Shown here: positions 53,852 through 63,352 of the stretch, piece by piece | How positions within the stretch are numbered: the first letter of the stretch is position 1 | Layout of the letters: each line of letters opens with the position of its first letter | Origin: Pseudoalteromonas sp. SMS1 | GTDB lineage: Bacteria > Pseudomonadota > Gammaproteobacteria > Enterobacterales > Alteromonadaceae | Reading direction: 5' to 3' | NCBI RefSeq assembly: GCF_021530565.1 | Contig: NZ_JAKGBI010000006.1 | Location: 248,001-312,000, forward strand | DNA: 64,000 nucleotides | The notes under the pieces: generated by a model | The model's input: only the letters and a program-made list of their open reading frames with translations | What the model was told of the DNA's origin: nothing | Databases searched by the model: none | Program-made: the position numbers and the translations under genes

Positions 53852-54331
53852 ATGTCACAGCGTACAATGAAACACAATGATTGGGTCAAAATTGCAGAGC
53901 GAAAGCGACGTCAGTCAAAAGTACCATCAAAGTCTAATAAGGTTTTGCCTTTTTGGTCTCTGTTACTTGCTGGCTTTTTGATTTTAGCGTCCGCTTGGAA
54001 TTATTGGGTAGACAACAATTCAAAAACAATTGTACATGCTGATATTAGTGTTGAAGCGCAAAAACGCATCAACCGTTATTTCTCTAAACAATTTATGATG
54101 GGTAGCTGGAAACTAAGTCGTGTTAATTTTGACGAGGGAGAGCTCAACGTATTTATTCAGATCCCAACAAGGCTAGCGATGACTCGCAGCGAAATAAAAG
54201 GCTATATTCAACAATCACTTTGCCCTCATGCAAGTAGCAAAGTATGGAATGATGTAAAAAATAATGCACTTTACATCTTCTTGTACTCTGACAAACCTAG
54301 AAATGGTGATTACGCTTTATGTACCAGATAA
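53852..54331 (+). CDS. Hypothetical single-pass membrane protein
   Basis: 159 residues from ATG 53852 (GGGAGG 9-10 nt upstream). Basic N-terminus (DWVKIAERKRRQSKVPSKSNK), one membrane segment (FWSLLLAGFLILASAWNYW) and a periplasmic-looking domain with two Cys (SLCPHA, YALCTR). No family is recognised. It stands alone between the TPR kinase and convergent rmuC. Confidence 0.55.
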   Translation: MSQRTMKHNDWVKIAERKRRQSKVPSKSNKVLPFWSLLLAGFLILASAWNYWVDNNSKTIVHADISVEAQKRINRYFSKQFMMGSWKLSRVNFDEGELNVFIQIPTRLAMTRSEIKGYIQQSLCPHASSKVWNDVKNNALYIFLYSDKPRNGDYALCTR

Positions 54332-54355
54332 AAAAGGGCTTTCAGCCCTTTTTTA
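54331..54355. terminator. Bidirectional terminator
   Basis: AAAAAGGGCT - TTC - AGCCCTTTTT, 10-bp stem, overlapping the stop of the upstream gene and facing rmuC. It serves both convergent genes. Confidence 0.9.
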
Positions 54356-54365
54356 TTGTCCGCAA

Positions 54366-55823
54366 TTAATCCAGTTCTAATTTTGCTTTTTCTAGTAACT
54401 CTTCCGGTAAATCCTTGTTCACTGCAACACCCAGCTCCTTAAATTCAGAGGCCTGTTTAATCAAGTTACCTTTTCCTGAATAAAGCTGCCCGAGCGCTTT
54501 ATCATAGGTTTCCTGCGCTTTATCAAGTTGTTTACCAACCCCTTCCAAACTATGCAGAAAACTGTTCAATTTGTTGTAAAACTTTTCAGCTCTTAGCGCA
54601 AGCTCCTTACTATGTTTGCTTTGTTCTTCAAAACGCCATAGCTGTTTTACAATATTGAGGCTGGTCAGTAATGTGGTTGGCGTCGCGACCAGAACTTTAT
54701 TCTCGAGCGCATATTGATAAAGGTCAGGGGCATACTTGATGGCTTCAACAAAAGCAGATTCAACGGGAATAAACATGATCACCACTTCAGGAGAGTTTAA
54801 CCCAGGCAGTCGCTCATAGGACTTATCACCTAACTCTTTGACTCGCGCTTTGACTGCCAAGACGTGTTCTTTCAGTGCCTGTTGAGCTGCGAGCTCATCT
54901 TGTGCATTCACATAGCGCGTATAGGCATTCAGAGACGTTTTTGCATCCACGACAAGATGCCGACTCTGTGGTAAGTAAACGATAACATCAGGGCGAAACT
55001 TACCCTGCTCTGTGGTAAAGCTTACTTCTCTTTTGTAATCGTAACCAGGCCGCAGACCTGCACTATCTAGTACATTTTCCAGCATCAGCTCGCCCCAATT
55101 TCCCTGCGTTTTAGTCTGTCCTTGTAACGCCGTGGTCAGCTTGCTTGCCTGATCAGTCATCGCCTGATTGTTTGCTTGTAAATGTAAAAGCTCAGTTTGC
55201 AGTGCTGCACGCTGTTTAAGCTCTTCGCTGTGTATCGCTTCCATTTTGTCACGAAACCCCTTCAACTCACCCTGAACCGGCGTCAAAATGTGCTGTATTT
55301 TTTCTTGGCTACGTGCTGCAAATTGTTGGCTCTTTTCCTCAAAAATCTTACTCGCTAGGTTTTCGAATTCTTGCTTCAGTGTTTCTTTTGCTTGCTCTAA
55401 TTGCGCTATTTGTGCTTCAAATGCACGTTGCTTCTCAATCAAGGTAGTTTCTGTATCTGTCAGCTTGAGCGCTAATTGATGCGCTTTATCTTGCTCATTT
55501 TGCAATAGGGTCTGAGTTTGCTGCCACAACCCATAGTACTCTTTTAGTTGGGCATGCTTTTCTGTAAGTCGAGCCTGATATTGTTGAGCTTCGCCGTGAA
55601 GTTTCAACTGTTGTTGCTTTGCTTCATTAAGCTCAATTTTAATTTCTTCATTGACTCTCTCCAGCATAACCAGTTGATTTTGCAACATTAAAGCGTCAGC
55701 ACGAGCTTTTTGTTTTATGGAATAACACAGCACGGCCAAAACCATCGAAGCAGAAATCGCCCCTGAACCAAACAAAAGACTAATAGTTACCATTGGCAGA
55801 TCAGACAAAGTACTCCAAAACAT
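54366..55823 (-). CDS. rmuC: DNA recombination protein RmuC
   Basis: 485 residues: an N-terminal membrane segment (TISLLFGSGAISASMVLAVLCYSI), a long coiled coil (residues 40-190) and the RmuC nuclease-like core (WGELMLENVLDSAGLRPGYDYKREV, RPDVIVYLPQSRHLVVDAKTSLNAY, VVIMFIPVESAFVEA, VATPTTLLTSLNIV). The D...DAK pattern is that of PD-(D/E)XK-like cores. It limits inversions at short repeats in E. coli. Confidence 0.95.
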   Translation of the reverse strand: MFWSTLSDLPMVTISLLFGSGAISASMVLAVLCYSIKQKARADALMLQNQLVMLERVNEEIKIELNEAKQQQLKLHGEAQQYQARLTEKHAQLKEYYGLWQQTQTLLQNEQDKAHQLALKLTDTETTLIEKQRAFEAQIAQLEQAKETLKQEFENLASKIFEEKSQQFAARSQEKIQHILTPVQGELKGFRDKMEAIHSEELKQRAALQTELLHLQANNQAMTDQASKLTTALQGQTKTQGNWGELMLENVLDSAGLRPGYDYKREVSFTTEQGKFRPDVIVYLPQSRHLVVDAKTSLNAYTRYVNAQDELAAQQALKEHVLAVKARVKELGDKSYERLPGLNSPEVVIMFIPVESAFVEAIKYAPDLYQYALENKVLVATPTTLLTSLNIVKQLWRFEEQSKHSKELALRAEKFYNKLNSFLHSLEGVGKQLDKAQETYDKALGQLYSGKGNLIKQASEFKELGVAVNKDLPEELLEKAKLELD

Positions 55824-55965
55824 AGTATGACTCTTATCAATTAACGCTCGTTAAATCATACCTGAGTACTTGAAATCATTCACTTAGATGAGCGAGAGAA
55901 ACGTAAATTTAGTGGGGATTCGAGAGCGAGCGGTAGAAACTCACTCTCTGCAAAGGCATGTGGGC

Positions 55966-56655
55966 TCAGCTGTCGATATGTTGCTCATTAAAACGATAAC
56001 CAGCACCATAAACCGACTCAACTATTTTTGGTGAAAACTCAATATTCTTAATTTTTTTACGGATATTTTTGATATGGCTATCGATCACTCGGTCAGAAAT
56101 ATCAAAATTATCCGGCTGAATATGATCAAGTATTTGCTGTCGTGAAAACACTCTATTCGGCGCATTGTACAGCATCGCAAATACATCGAATTCGACTTTT
56201 GTCAGGCTTAATGATTGGCCTTTTAGAGAGACCAGTAATTGCGCATCATTAACTTCGATTAGCGGCTTCTCTGGCGCTGTCACATTACTACAGCGACGAA
56301 GTATCGCTTTGATTCGCATTACCAACTCAGCTGCACTAAAGGGCTTACACACATAATCATCAGCGCCAAACTCCAAACCTTTAAGGCGGTCAGCTTCAGA
56401 GACTTTCGCTGTTAACATGACGATAGGGACCATAGAGAACTCTCGGATCTGCTGCATACACGCAACACCATCTTGATTGGGTAGCATTATGTCCATCAAT
56501 ATTGCATCTGGACTGTTTGCACGGACCCAATCAACCACTTCTGCGCCGTCAGCAATATGTGATATCTGAAAGCCGGATGCTTTGAAAAACAACATCACCT
56601 GCTCAGCAATATCAAAATCATCTTCGACAATCAAAATGTGGTTCATTTCTTCCAT
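55966..56655 (-). CDS. OmpR-family response regulator
   Basis: 229 residues. Receiver: ILIVEDDFDIAEQVMLFF, ILMDIMLPNQDGVACM (Asp) and YVCKPFSAAELV; effector wHTH ends RKKIKNIEFSPKIVESVYGAGYRF. The ATG at 56655 overlaps the stop of the small upstream gene by one base (TAATG), so translation is coupled. No kinase lies next to it; the TPR kinase at 51623 is the nearest candidate. Confidence 0.93.
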   Translation of the reverse strand: MEEMNHILIVEDDFDIAEQVMLFFKASGFQISHIADGAEVVDWVRANSPDAILMDIMLPNQDGVACMQQIREFSMVPIVMLTAKVSEADRLKGLEFGADDYVCKPFSAAELVMRIKAILRRCSNVTAPEKPLIEVNDAQLLVSLKGQSLSLTKVEFDVFAMLYNAPNRVFSRQQILDHIQPDNFDISDRVIDSHIKNIRKKIKNIEFSPKIVESVYGAGYRFNEQHIDS

Positions 56656-56861
56656 TAGTTTCTCTTTTTTGCTTTAAGTACTCTTAATTGCTGTTTAACC
56701 TGCTTCTTCAAATTAGAAGACAATGTGTCATCAAACAACAGCATTGTTAGTATGCTGGCCAAATCTTCAGAGCTTGCAACTTCATTAATAAGATCATAGT
56801 CGCACAGCGATTGAGGTTCAATAAAGTTTAACTGCGAAATTGAGTTTTCATAGCACAACAT
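56655..56861 (-). CDS. Small protein coupled to the response regulator
   Basis: 68 residues from ATG 56861 (AAGGCGG upstream). Acidic centre (YDLINEVASSEDLASILTMLLF) and basic C-terminus (VKQQLRVLKAKKRN). Stop overlaps the regulator ATG. No family is recognised. Position suggests a role with or control of the regulator. Confidence 0.5.
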   Translation of the reverse strand: MLCYENSISQLNFIEPQSLCDYDLINEVASSEDLASILTMLLFDDTLSSNLKKQVKQQLRVLKAKKRN

Positions 56862-57044
56862 AGTTACCCGCCTTAAGTCCAATTCATTTGGTGTTTTTTT
56901 CCTATGTGTGTATTAAAGAGCAAGAATATGGATCAAATGTGGAACAAAACCAGAAAAAAGGGTAATTGCAATTACACTATATTACACGAGTAGTAATCTT
57001 GAGCGATGGCACAGCTTCCAACACAAGCAGTTCTCCATAAAAAG

Positions 57045-57070
57045 AAAAACCAGCTCAAGTGAGCTGGTTT
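57045..57070 (-). terminator. Terminator of the SNF2 helicase gene
   Basis: On the minus strand AAACCAGCTC - ACTT - GAGCTGGTTT then TTCTTTTT. Ten-base-pair perfect stem, 117 bp past the SNF2 stop. The rest of the gap 56862-57186 shows no gene. Confidence 0.88.
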
Positions 57071-57186
57071 ATTACAAAAACGTAACGTAATTAATAAGGG
57101 GAAATCAACATGTGCTCATTGTTTAACTGCTTTAACAACGTGCATTAAAGTAGACTTTAACATGATTGGAAAGTTCAAAATTATTT

Positions 57187-60100
57187 TTAATTTTTTATCA
57201 ATTCCAACATTTGTGCCTCATTGAATTCGCTTAATTTAACCCCAGCATCAGCAAATAGGGCATCTACGAGTGCTTGCTTATCTTTTTGCATTTGAAAAAC
57301 TTTTTGCTCTATTGAGTTGGCAACAATAAGCTTATACACAAATACAGGCTTATCTTGACCAATTCTATACGCGCGGTCAGTTGCTTGATTCTCAACAGCA
57401 GGGTTCCACCAAGGATCAAAATGAATGACAGTATCGGCCTGAGTCAAGTTTAAGCCCGTACCGCCGGCTTTAAGCGAAATTAAAAATACATCAACTTCAC
57501 CTTCAGTAAATCGCCCGATTGCTTTGTCTCGCTGCCTAGTTTGACCCGTCAGCATTGTGAAAGGAATACGTTGCTCTGTGCAAAGTTCAGATATCATATC
57601 TAACACGGTCGTAAACTGGCTAAATATAATAATTTTACGACCTTCTTCTAAAAGAATTGGTAAATGCTCGCCTAACCATTTGAATTTAGCACTCTGATGA
57701 TATTCGGTTGTTTTATCTACCAGTCCAGGATGACAGCAAATTTGTCTCAACTTTAACAGAGCATCCAAAAATGCCAATTTACTGCTTTCGACACCTTGCT
57801 CTTTAAACAGATCGATTAAGCTCGATTCTACTTGACTCTGAACATGCTGATACAACACAGCTTGCTCAGCACTAAACTCAAGTTTTTTAATCAGCTCAGT
57901 TTTTGCGGGCAGCTCTCGAACCACTTCGGATTTTGTTCTTCGTAGAATAAAAGGCGCGATTAATGACTGTAGCTCTTTGGCCTTACGGCTATCACGTTCT
58001 TTTTCAATAGGCACTTGGAAGTACTGTTTAAATTGCTGCTTGGTACCCAAAACATCCGGCATTACAAAGTCCAGTAATGATTTGAGTTCCATCAAATTAT
58101 TCTCAACAGGTGTACCACTCAAGCATAATTTGAACTCCGCAGACAGTTGTTTCACGCATTTAGATATTTGTGCCGTTTCATTTTTAATATATTGGGCTTC
58201 ATCTAGCACAATAGAGTCAAAATGAAGTTCTGAATAATGCGCTAAATCGCGTTTTAACAAAGGGTAGGTTGTAATAATAAAGCGTGCCTGAGAGACCTGG
58301 TTTAACTGTTTATCACGGTTACTGCCATGCACAGTTAACACAGGTAGATGTGGTGCAAATCTCTTGAATTCACTCTGCCAGTTGCCAACCAAAGAAGTCG
58401 GGCACACAATAAGAGATGGCTTAGTGACCAAAGTATTGTGTTGAGAAATAAAGTAAGCAATGACTTGTAAGGTTTTCCCGAGTCCCATGTCATCCGCTAA
58501 AATTCCACCAAGCTGATGTCGATTTAAAAACTTTAACCAATTGACACCTTGCAATTGGTAATCGCGCAATGTGAACGTTTGTTGGCTGCCCCCTAACATA
58601 GATGCGTCTTCACTGACGGGCTCACTCAATTCTGCCAAGTAATCCAGTAGACGTTCATCCGTTGAGACACTTTCAACAGCATCTAATTCAAATAGTTTCT
58701 TTGCATAGGAGAGGGGGAATTTAAACTGTGAACTAGACAAGTAATAACTAAATCTAGTCTTTAATAGCAACAACTCTTCATAGACTTCTTTCGAAATTGC
58801 ATAGTGTTGCTCAGCAATTTGAACATACTGGAACACATTTGCAATAGAGTTTACTTCATGGCTTTGCACCTTATCCCAATCGAGTAAAATGAGTTTGTCA
58901 TCAAACATCACTTTACCAATCACATGGTGCTTTTTATCTCGTTTTAACTGCAATGTCACTTTTGGCAGTTGGACTTTTTTACATTGCTGAATTTCATCGA
59001 CCTGCCACATTTTTCTTTGCAGGTAGGGCCTGACTTCACAATTAAACCAATGGTACGCAACGTCATCATCTACCGGTAATCTAAAGCCGTCGCTTTGCGC
59101 TTCAAAACCGAGACCCAATAGCAACTTTTCACAACGATTCAACTGCTTTTCGCTCGAGTACTTTGTTTTTGTATCGCACAGAGATAAAGCTAGCTGTTTG
59201 AACTCGCCTTCAATTACGTCTAACCTTGCAACTAACTTATTTTTTTGCAGCAGCTTTTCGTAGCCTACAGGAGGAGGTATTACGTTATCAGCAAACACAT
59301 CTTGAAAGCGCTTAATGACCGCTTCAACCTTGTCTTTTTGAACACTAGGCATCGTTTGAAGATGCGATATTTCAGACGCACTCAGCTCTGACTCAATCCT
59401 GCCTAGCAGCATTTTATCTGTATCTAAGTAAACCGGTGGGTCTGACTTTATTAACAGCCACTGCTCCACATCTGTTAGGTTGCTTTCGAGTTTAAATGTG
59501 TCTTTTTCTGCCTTCCAGCTGAAATCTAAATGCTGCATATGTCCAAACTGCAACGGTTTACGGCTGTTGCCATAGAAGCAACGCTTTGTAGCAACCAACT
59601 GCTGTAAAGCCGCGAACCCCCAGCTACCGGATAGCTCGAAGTGACCGGGCGTGTTTTGTGAACGTACCCAACTAAATAGCCTGTAATCACTTTCTAAAAT
59701 GTCTTTTGGTGGGACGTGCGCATTTAATTGCTTCTCGGTAAGAACACGGCCAAGAGGGTAATGCCCATCAGGTTTATGAGGAGACATCTTAGGATTTAAC
59801 AAAAGCTCATTTCCACGATGCTCAATTACAAAAAGCAACACATTTGTGGCATCTAAATCAGAGGCTTGCTGTAATAAGGAAAGCTCATTAAACCAATCAT
59901 TGACAATGAACGACTCACCAAAACCGCCAGAGTGTTCTACTTTTAATTTGAGTAATACCGCGGCTATATGACGACATTTAGCATTATTAGAACAAGAACA
60001 CTGCGCTTCAACGGAAGGTGTTCCTCTTACCTGCTCGATTTTAATATGCTGGGTGAACGTATTGCCATAGTTACCCATAACCTGTGCATCAATACGAGAA

Positions 60101-60285
60101 AAATCGGCGCTGTGTTCTAAAAAGCAGATTTGATCATCATTAAGATACTCTTTCGCCTTAGCCAACATAGCAGAACTGAAATACTGCTTGAGAAAGCGCT
60201 CTGATAAAGGGAACTGAGATGACTGTTCCTGTTTAATTTCTTCAAATAAAGCTAATAGCTGCTCTTTCGATAACTGCGAGGACAT
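57187..60285 (-). CDS. SNF2-family helicase with SWIM zinc finger
   Basis: 1032 residues. A SWIM motif near the N-terminus (CSCSNNAKCRHIAAVLLKLK, about 93-112) is followed by a long middle region and the SNF2 motor: ADDMGLGKTLQ (Walker A), LDEAQYIKN (DEAQ box), LSGTPVENN, ISLKAGGTGLNLT and RAYRIGQDKPVFVYKLI. Such enzymes are ATP-driven DNA translocases that displace bound proteins; SWIM is thought to aid nucleic acid binding. It is monocistronic. Confidence 0.93.
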   Translation of the reverse strand: MSSQLSKEQLLALFEEIKQEQSSQFPLSERFLKQYFSSAMLAKAKEYLNDDQICFLEHSADFSRIDAQVMGNYGNTFTQHIKIEQVRGTPSVEAQCSCSNNAKCRHIAAVLLKLKVEHSGGFGESFIVNDWFNELSLLQQASDLDATNVLLFVIEHRGNELLLNPKMSPHKPDGHYPLGRVLTEKQLNAHVPPKDILESDYRLFSWVRSQNTPGHFELSGSWGFAALQQLVATKRCFYGNSRKPLQFGHMQHLDFSWKAEKDTFKLESNLTDVEQWLLIKSDPPVYLDTDKMLLGRIESELSASEISHLQTMPSVQKDKVEAVIKRFQDVFADNVIPPPVGYEKLLQKNKLVARLDVIEGEFKQLALSLCDTKTKYSSEKQLNRCEKLLLGLGFEAQSDGFRLPVDDDVAYHWFNCEVRPYLQRKMWQVDEIQQCKKVQLPKVTLQLKRDKKHHVIGKVMFDDKLILLDWDKVQSHEVNSIANVFQYVQIAEQHYAISKEVYEELLLLKTRFSYYLSSSQFKFPLSYAKKLFELDAVESVSTDERLLDYLAELSEPVSEDASMLGGSQQTFTLRDYQLQGVNWLKFLNRHQLGGILADDMGLGKTLQVIAYFISQHNTLVTKPSLIVCPTSLVGNWQSEFKRFAPHLPVLTVHGSNRDKQLNQVSQARFIITTYPLLKRDLAHYSELHFDSIVLDEAQYIKNETAQISKCVKQLSAEFKLCLSGTPVENNLMELKSLLDFVMPDVLGTKQQFKQYFQVPIEKERDSRKAKELQSLIAPFILRRTKSEVVRELPAKTELIKKLEFSAEQAVLYQHVQSQVESSLIDLFKEQGVESSKLAFLDALLKLRQICCHPGLVDKTTEYHQSAKFKWLGEHLPILLEEGRKIIIFSQFTTVLDMISELCTEQRIPFTMLTGQTRQRDKAIGRFTEGEVDVFLISLKAGGTGLNLTQADTVIHFDPWWNPAVENQATDRAYRIGQDKPVFVYKLIVANSIEQKVFQMQKDKQALVDALFADAGVKLSEFNEAQMLELIKN

Positions 60286-60406
60286 TATTTAACAAGTAAA
60301 AGGACGTAAAAGACCAGTATATGAAATTACGGAAATGAGCTAAAGAGGCAAATTGCACAAAATTACGAAAATTTGACTGGTTGGAGGTCAAAAAGAGAGA
60401 AGTATG

Positions 60407-60424
60407 GCCTAGTTATCTAGGCCT
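60407..60424. other. Perfect palindrome just downstream of parB, candidate centromere
   Basis: GGCCTAG-TTAT-CTAGGCC, 7-bp arms, 8 bp beyond the parB stop. In P1-type systems parS lies downstream of parB. It lacks a T run, so it is a poor terminator. The classical chromosomal parS motif was not found in the window. Confidence 0.45.
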
Positions 60425-60431
60425 AAACAAA

Positions 60432-61397
60432 TTAATTAAAGCTGCTTAACAATTTTTGCAATTGCTCTAACCGCTTCTCTGTCAGCACCTTATCATCAAT
60501 TTTAACGGTAATTGCACCTGAGTTAATGCTTCTTTGTACTTTGACAAATTTATTCTCAAGTAAACATTCATTGCGATTTGTAGACTCTAACTCGAATGTA
60601 GTCAGGTGCTTTGTAATTGCAATCGAACGCTTTTCGTCACTCATATTGTTGTCTTCTAGAATGGAATCAGAAAACTCAGACACTTTCAGTGCAAATTGCT
60701 CAGGGTGTTCTTTAATCGCAGCAATAAGCTTTTTTGCGACTTCACGCCCTAAATGATTTGGTGTTGGATACATTAGAACAACTTGTTTGTCTATTTGCTC
60801 ATACGCTTTTATTGAATCTGCAACAGCAGTGTGTGATACACCTTCAATCGCAGCGATTTCTCGATATGAGCCTTTTTTTCCAACATCTTGCAATTTTTGA
60901 CGCGTTTGAACATACGCTTTACCAAGTTCCCATAGACTAGGTGCAATGTATTGATCCGATGATATTGCAAGCGCCTTAGCATCTTCGTCTGTGAAATCTT
61001 CAGAACTAAATACAATATAATCAGCCTGTGCCAATAAACACGCCATACGTCGCCTAGAGCCAGACAAAACCACCTGTGAAGTGCCTTTTTTCCAACATAA
61101 CGCTGGGTGCATATTTTTACCGTCTGCTTTAATGGCAGGTAATATGTCGGCTACTGACTTTTCATTCAATAGGGACTGTTCGCGGCGGTTTTTACCATAA
61201 ACAGAAGTTGTCGGTTCAATTTGTTGAAATGGAATGACCTCACAGATCAGTTTGATCTGTCTGTTGGGATCACTTGGTGCTGGCATGGTGACTTCTTGGC
61301 CAACAGATGCCTGTCCTAATAAATCGTCTAGACTACTGCTTTCTACAGGGGTTGCAAAGGGATCTATTCTTGTATCATTCTTACGTTTTCTAGCCAT
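60432..61397 (-). CDS. parB: ParB, plasmid/chromid partition protein
   Basis: 321 residues, P1/SopB-like. Nuclease-like fold with the GSRRRMACLLAQADY motif (ParB CTP-binding arginine patch), an HTH near residues 175-215 (GSYREIAAIEGVSHTAVADSIKAYEQI), and a C-terminal dimerisation region. The start is 16 bp after the parA stop, so both are in one transcript, and the gene pair is divergent from the initiator. It binds a centromere and drives segregation with ParA. Confidence 0.93.
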   Translation of the reverse strand: MARKRKNDTRIDPFATPVESSSLDDLLGQASVGQEVTMPAPSDPNRQIKLICEVIPFQQIEPTTSVYGKNRREQSLLNEKSVADILPAIKADGKNMHPALCWKKGTSQVVLSGSRRRMACLLAQADYIVFSSEDFTDEDAKALAISSDQYIAPSLWELGKAYVQTRQKLQDVGKKGSYREIAAIEGVSHTAVADSIKAYEQIDKQVVLMYPTPNHLGREVAKKLIAAIKEHPEQFALKVSEFSDSILEDNNMSDEKRSIAITKHLTTFELESTNRNECLLENKFVKVQRSINSGAITVKIDDKVLTEKRLEQLQKLLSSFN

Positions 61398-61413
61398 ATT
61401 TAAGCCTGTATTC

Positions 61414-62643
61414 TTAGTCTAAACTTGATTGAGTTGACGCCCAGTTAGAGCGAATTAACATTTCTAATTCATCAACAACATCTTTAATGTTTTCTTGTGA
61501 TTTTAGTAATGACTCTCGGCTCGCCAGAGAATCAGACGTTTTTTGATCGAAGATAGTGTTGAATGAAGAAGAACTTGCCGTAATTGCAGAGCTATGGTTG
61601 ATAGGGTAACTCATTACTTGCCTACCAAATGCCGTTCTTACGTCTTTGACGATATCACGCTGAGAATGATTACCTTTGACATAATTGGTGACTAAAAACT
61701 GCATAAAATCCCAACCTTCATGGCCCAGAGCCGCAACAGTATGATAAATCTCACCAAGGCGTTTTAGATACTTGTTGTTTGCGTCGAAATCTACGGCCTC
61801 AGGATGAACCGGTATTAACATGGCTGTAGACGCCATCAGTGCATTGTAGAACATGAAATTCAACGAAGGGGCTGTATCTATCAGAATAATGTCAAACTCG
61901 TCCTGTACGGGCTCTATGACACGCTCCTTTAATTTGTGATAGTGTCTGGTATTGTCATATCCAGAAGACTCTTTTAGTTCAGTTGCAGTTTCATGCTCAA
62001 AGTAAAAGTCATCCATACCAGAAGGCAGAATACGAATATTAGGAATATGCGTTGTTTGAAATGAATCAGAAACTAATTGGGTCCAAGTTTCTCCTTCGTC
62101 TAACTCTATGCAGTCTCTCATTAAATCGCCAACAGTGATTGGATCATGTTCTCGAGATGGAAAAAAGCTAGAAGAAGATCCTTGAGGATCCAGATCAATG
62201 ATACCTATTCTGTATCTTTTGATATTTGTGGTTGCGAGTGCAGCCGCCAAATTTACCAATGAGGTCGTTTTACCACAGCCTCCTTTTAAACTATTGATCA
62301 CGATCACTTGTAATTTATCTTGCTCCGATCTGTGATCAGAATGGATCCCAAGTGTATCTGCCATCGCGAAAATATTGCTAAGGGTATATGCATAATGCCC
62401 ATTCGCGCCCTTTTGAATGCTTAAATGATCAAAATCGCCTTGGTCGTGTCTTCTTTTTAAAGTTCTGTTATTGACACCCAATAGATCCGCAGCTGCCTTT
62501 TGAGTATATGTTCGTAACTCTTTGTCTTCTGACTTTAGGTGTGCACGATAATGTTGAATACGTCCTTCTAACGATTTTTCTGCAACTTCGGCTGTTGCTT
62601 TCAACAATTTATAAGTAGAAAGAGCATTGCTATTGATAGACAT
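61414..62643 (-). CDS. parA: ParA, Walker-type partition ATPase with N-terminal HTH
   Basis: 409 residues from ATG 62643 (AAGGAA upstream), since longer starts add residues without homology. N-terminal HTH (KAAADLLGVNNRTLKRRHDQGDFDHL), then the deviant Walker A KGGCGKTTSL, the IGIIDLDPQGSSS motif and a later DIILIDTAPSLNFMF. This is type Ia, as in P1: the HTH lets it repress its own promoter. Partner of ParB in chromid partition. Confidence 0.95.
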   Translation of the reverse strand: MSINSNALSTYKLLKATAEVAEKSLEGRIQHYRAHLKSEDKELRTYTQKAAADLLGVNNRTLKRRHDQGDFDHLSIQKGANGHYAYTLSNIFAMADTLGIHSDHRSEQDKLQVIVINSLKGGCGKTTSLVNLAAALATTNIKRYRIGIIDLDPQGSSSSFFPSREHDPITVGDLMRDCIELDEGETWTQLVSDSFQTTHIPNIRILPSGMDDFYFEHETATELKESSGYDNTRHYHKLKERVIEPVQDEFDIILIDTAPSLNFMFYNALMASTAMLIPVHPEAVDFDANNKYLKRLGEIYHTVAALGHEGWDFMQFLVTNYVKGNHSQRDIVKDVRTAFGRQVMSYPINHSSAITASSSSFNTIFDQKTSDSLASRESLLKSQENIKDVVDELEMLIRSNWASTQSSLD

Positions 62644-62773
62644 ACTAATATTCCTTAACTTGATACTTAATATTATAATGTCCATTAAATAAAACGTAAA
62701 CATATAAAAAGCATGACATCACAAAAAAATACTATTAAGACTTTGCTATAAAGAATAAATAAGGAGTTTAGAT

Positions 62774-62797
62774 ATGGTTAAATATATAGGTATATAA
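62774..62797 (+). other. Seven-codon open frame with strong Shine-Dalgarno
   Basis: AAGGAG lies 7-8 nt upstream of ATG GTT AAA TAT ATA GGT ATA TAA (MVKYIGI). It lies in the AT-rich origin segment before the initiator gene. It may be a chance feature, a leader peptide, or a decoy. Confidence 0.25.
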
Positions 62798-62873
62798 GGA
62801 TAGAGTGTAAAATATAGATTATAAATCATTGTTTTTTATAGTCTTTTATGTTTTTTCTAGATCAATAAAATAC

Positions 62874-63300
62874 GTGGTAAAGATCAGATCTTTAAGTACT
62901 GACAGATCGAAAAAATACTAACTAAAAACTAATCAATCTAGATAGTCACAGGTTATCAACAGGATTATGAACAAATTGGGTAGGTGAGATCTAATTTATA
63001 CCAACTTGATTGGAGCAGATATCCACAAATACTAAAAAAACGAACTCTTCTAGTTAATAAAGATCAGATCTATACCATGGATAGATCTGATCTTTACTAA
63101 TTTATATCCCATTTATACACAAGCGAGTTCAAAGATGCCGAAAAACTGTGACTTTAGGGACGCTAAATAGCCAAGATTCGCTGATTTTGGACATCTCTAA
63201 GTAAAATACTGATCCGAAAAGCGACATCACTTAGTAAAAAATTGATCTGAAGAAAAACTTGAGAACAGATCAGTTTTTTACTAACTTAATCATTTAACTT
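62874..63300 (+). other. Replication origin region with iterons and DnaA boxes
   Basis: Between parA and the initiator. Iterons TTAGTAAAANNNNGATCT occur at 63231-63248 (exact) and 63267-63284 (exact, inverted), and weaker at 62874-62891, 62904-62921 and 63198-63215. A large inverted repeat pair lies at 63054-63100. DnaA-box-like 9-mers are TTATACACA (63113-63121, consensus), ATATCCACA (63019) and TTATCAACA (62953). An AT-rich stretch (62700-62870) could be the unwinding site. GATC sites are dense, so Dam methylation may time initiation. Confidence 0.85.
63054..63100. promoter_or_regulatory. Twenty-bp inverted repeat of two iteron-like halves
   Basis: Arms 63054-63073 and 63081-63100 (TTA(A/G)TAAAGATCAGATCTAT and its complement, one mismatch), 7-nt centre ACCATGG. 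Each arm holds an iteron variant TTAGTAAAGATCAGATCT. Inverted iterons close to the initiator are typical operators for autorepression by dimers. Confidence 0.7.
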
Positions 63301-63352
63301 TTCTCTTTGAATGTGTTGTTATTAGCTGTCGAAAGAATCTGGAAGTAATAAA

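Noticed and set aside
61243..61259. CAGATCA-GTT-TGATCTG palindrome in parB
   Set aside because: Shares part of the iteron but lacks the TTAGTAAAA half and lies in a coding region; probably chance.
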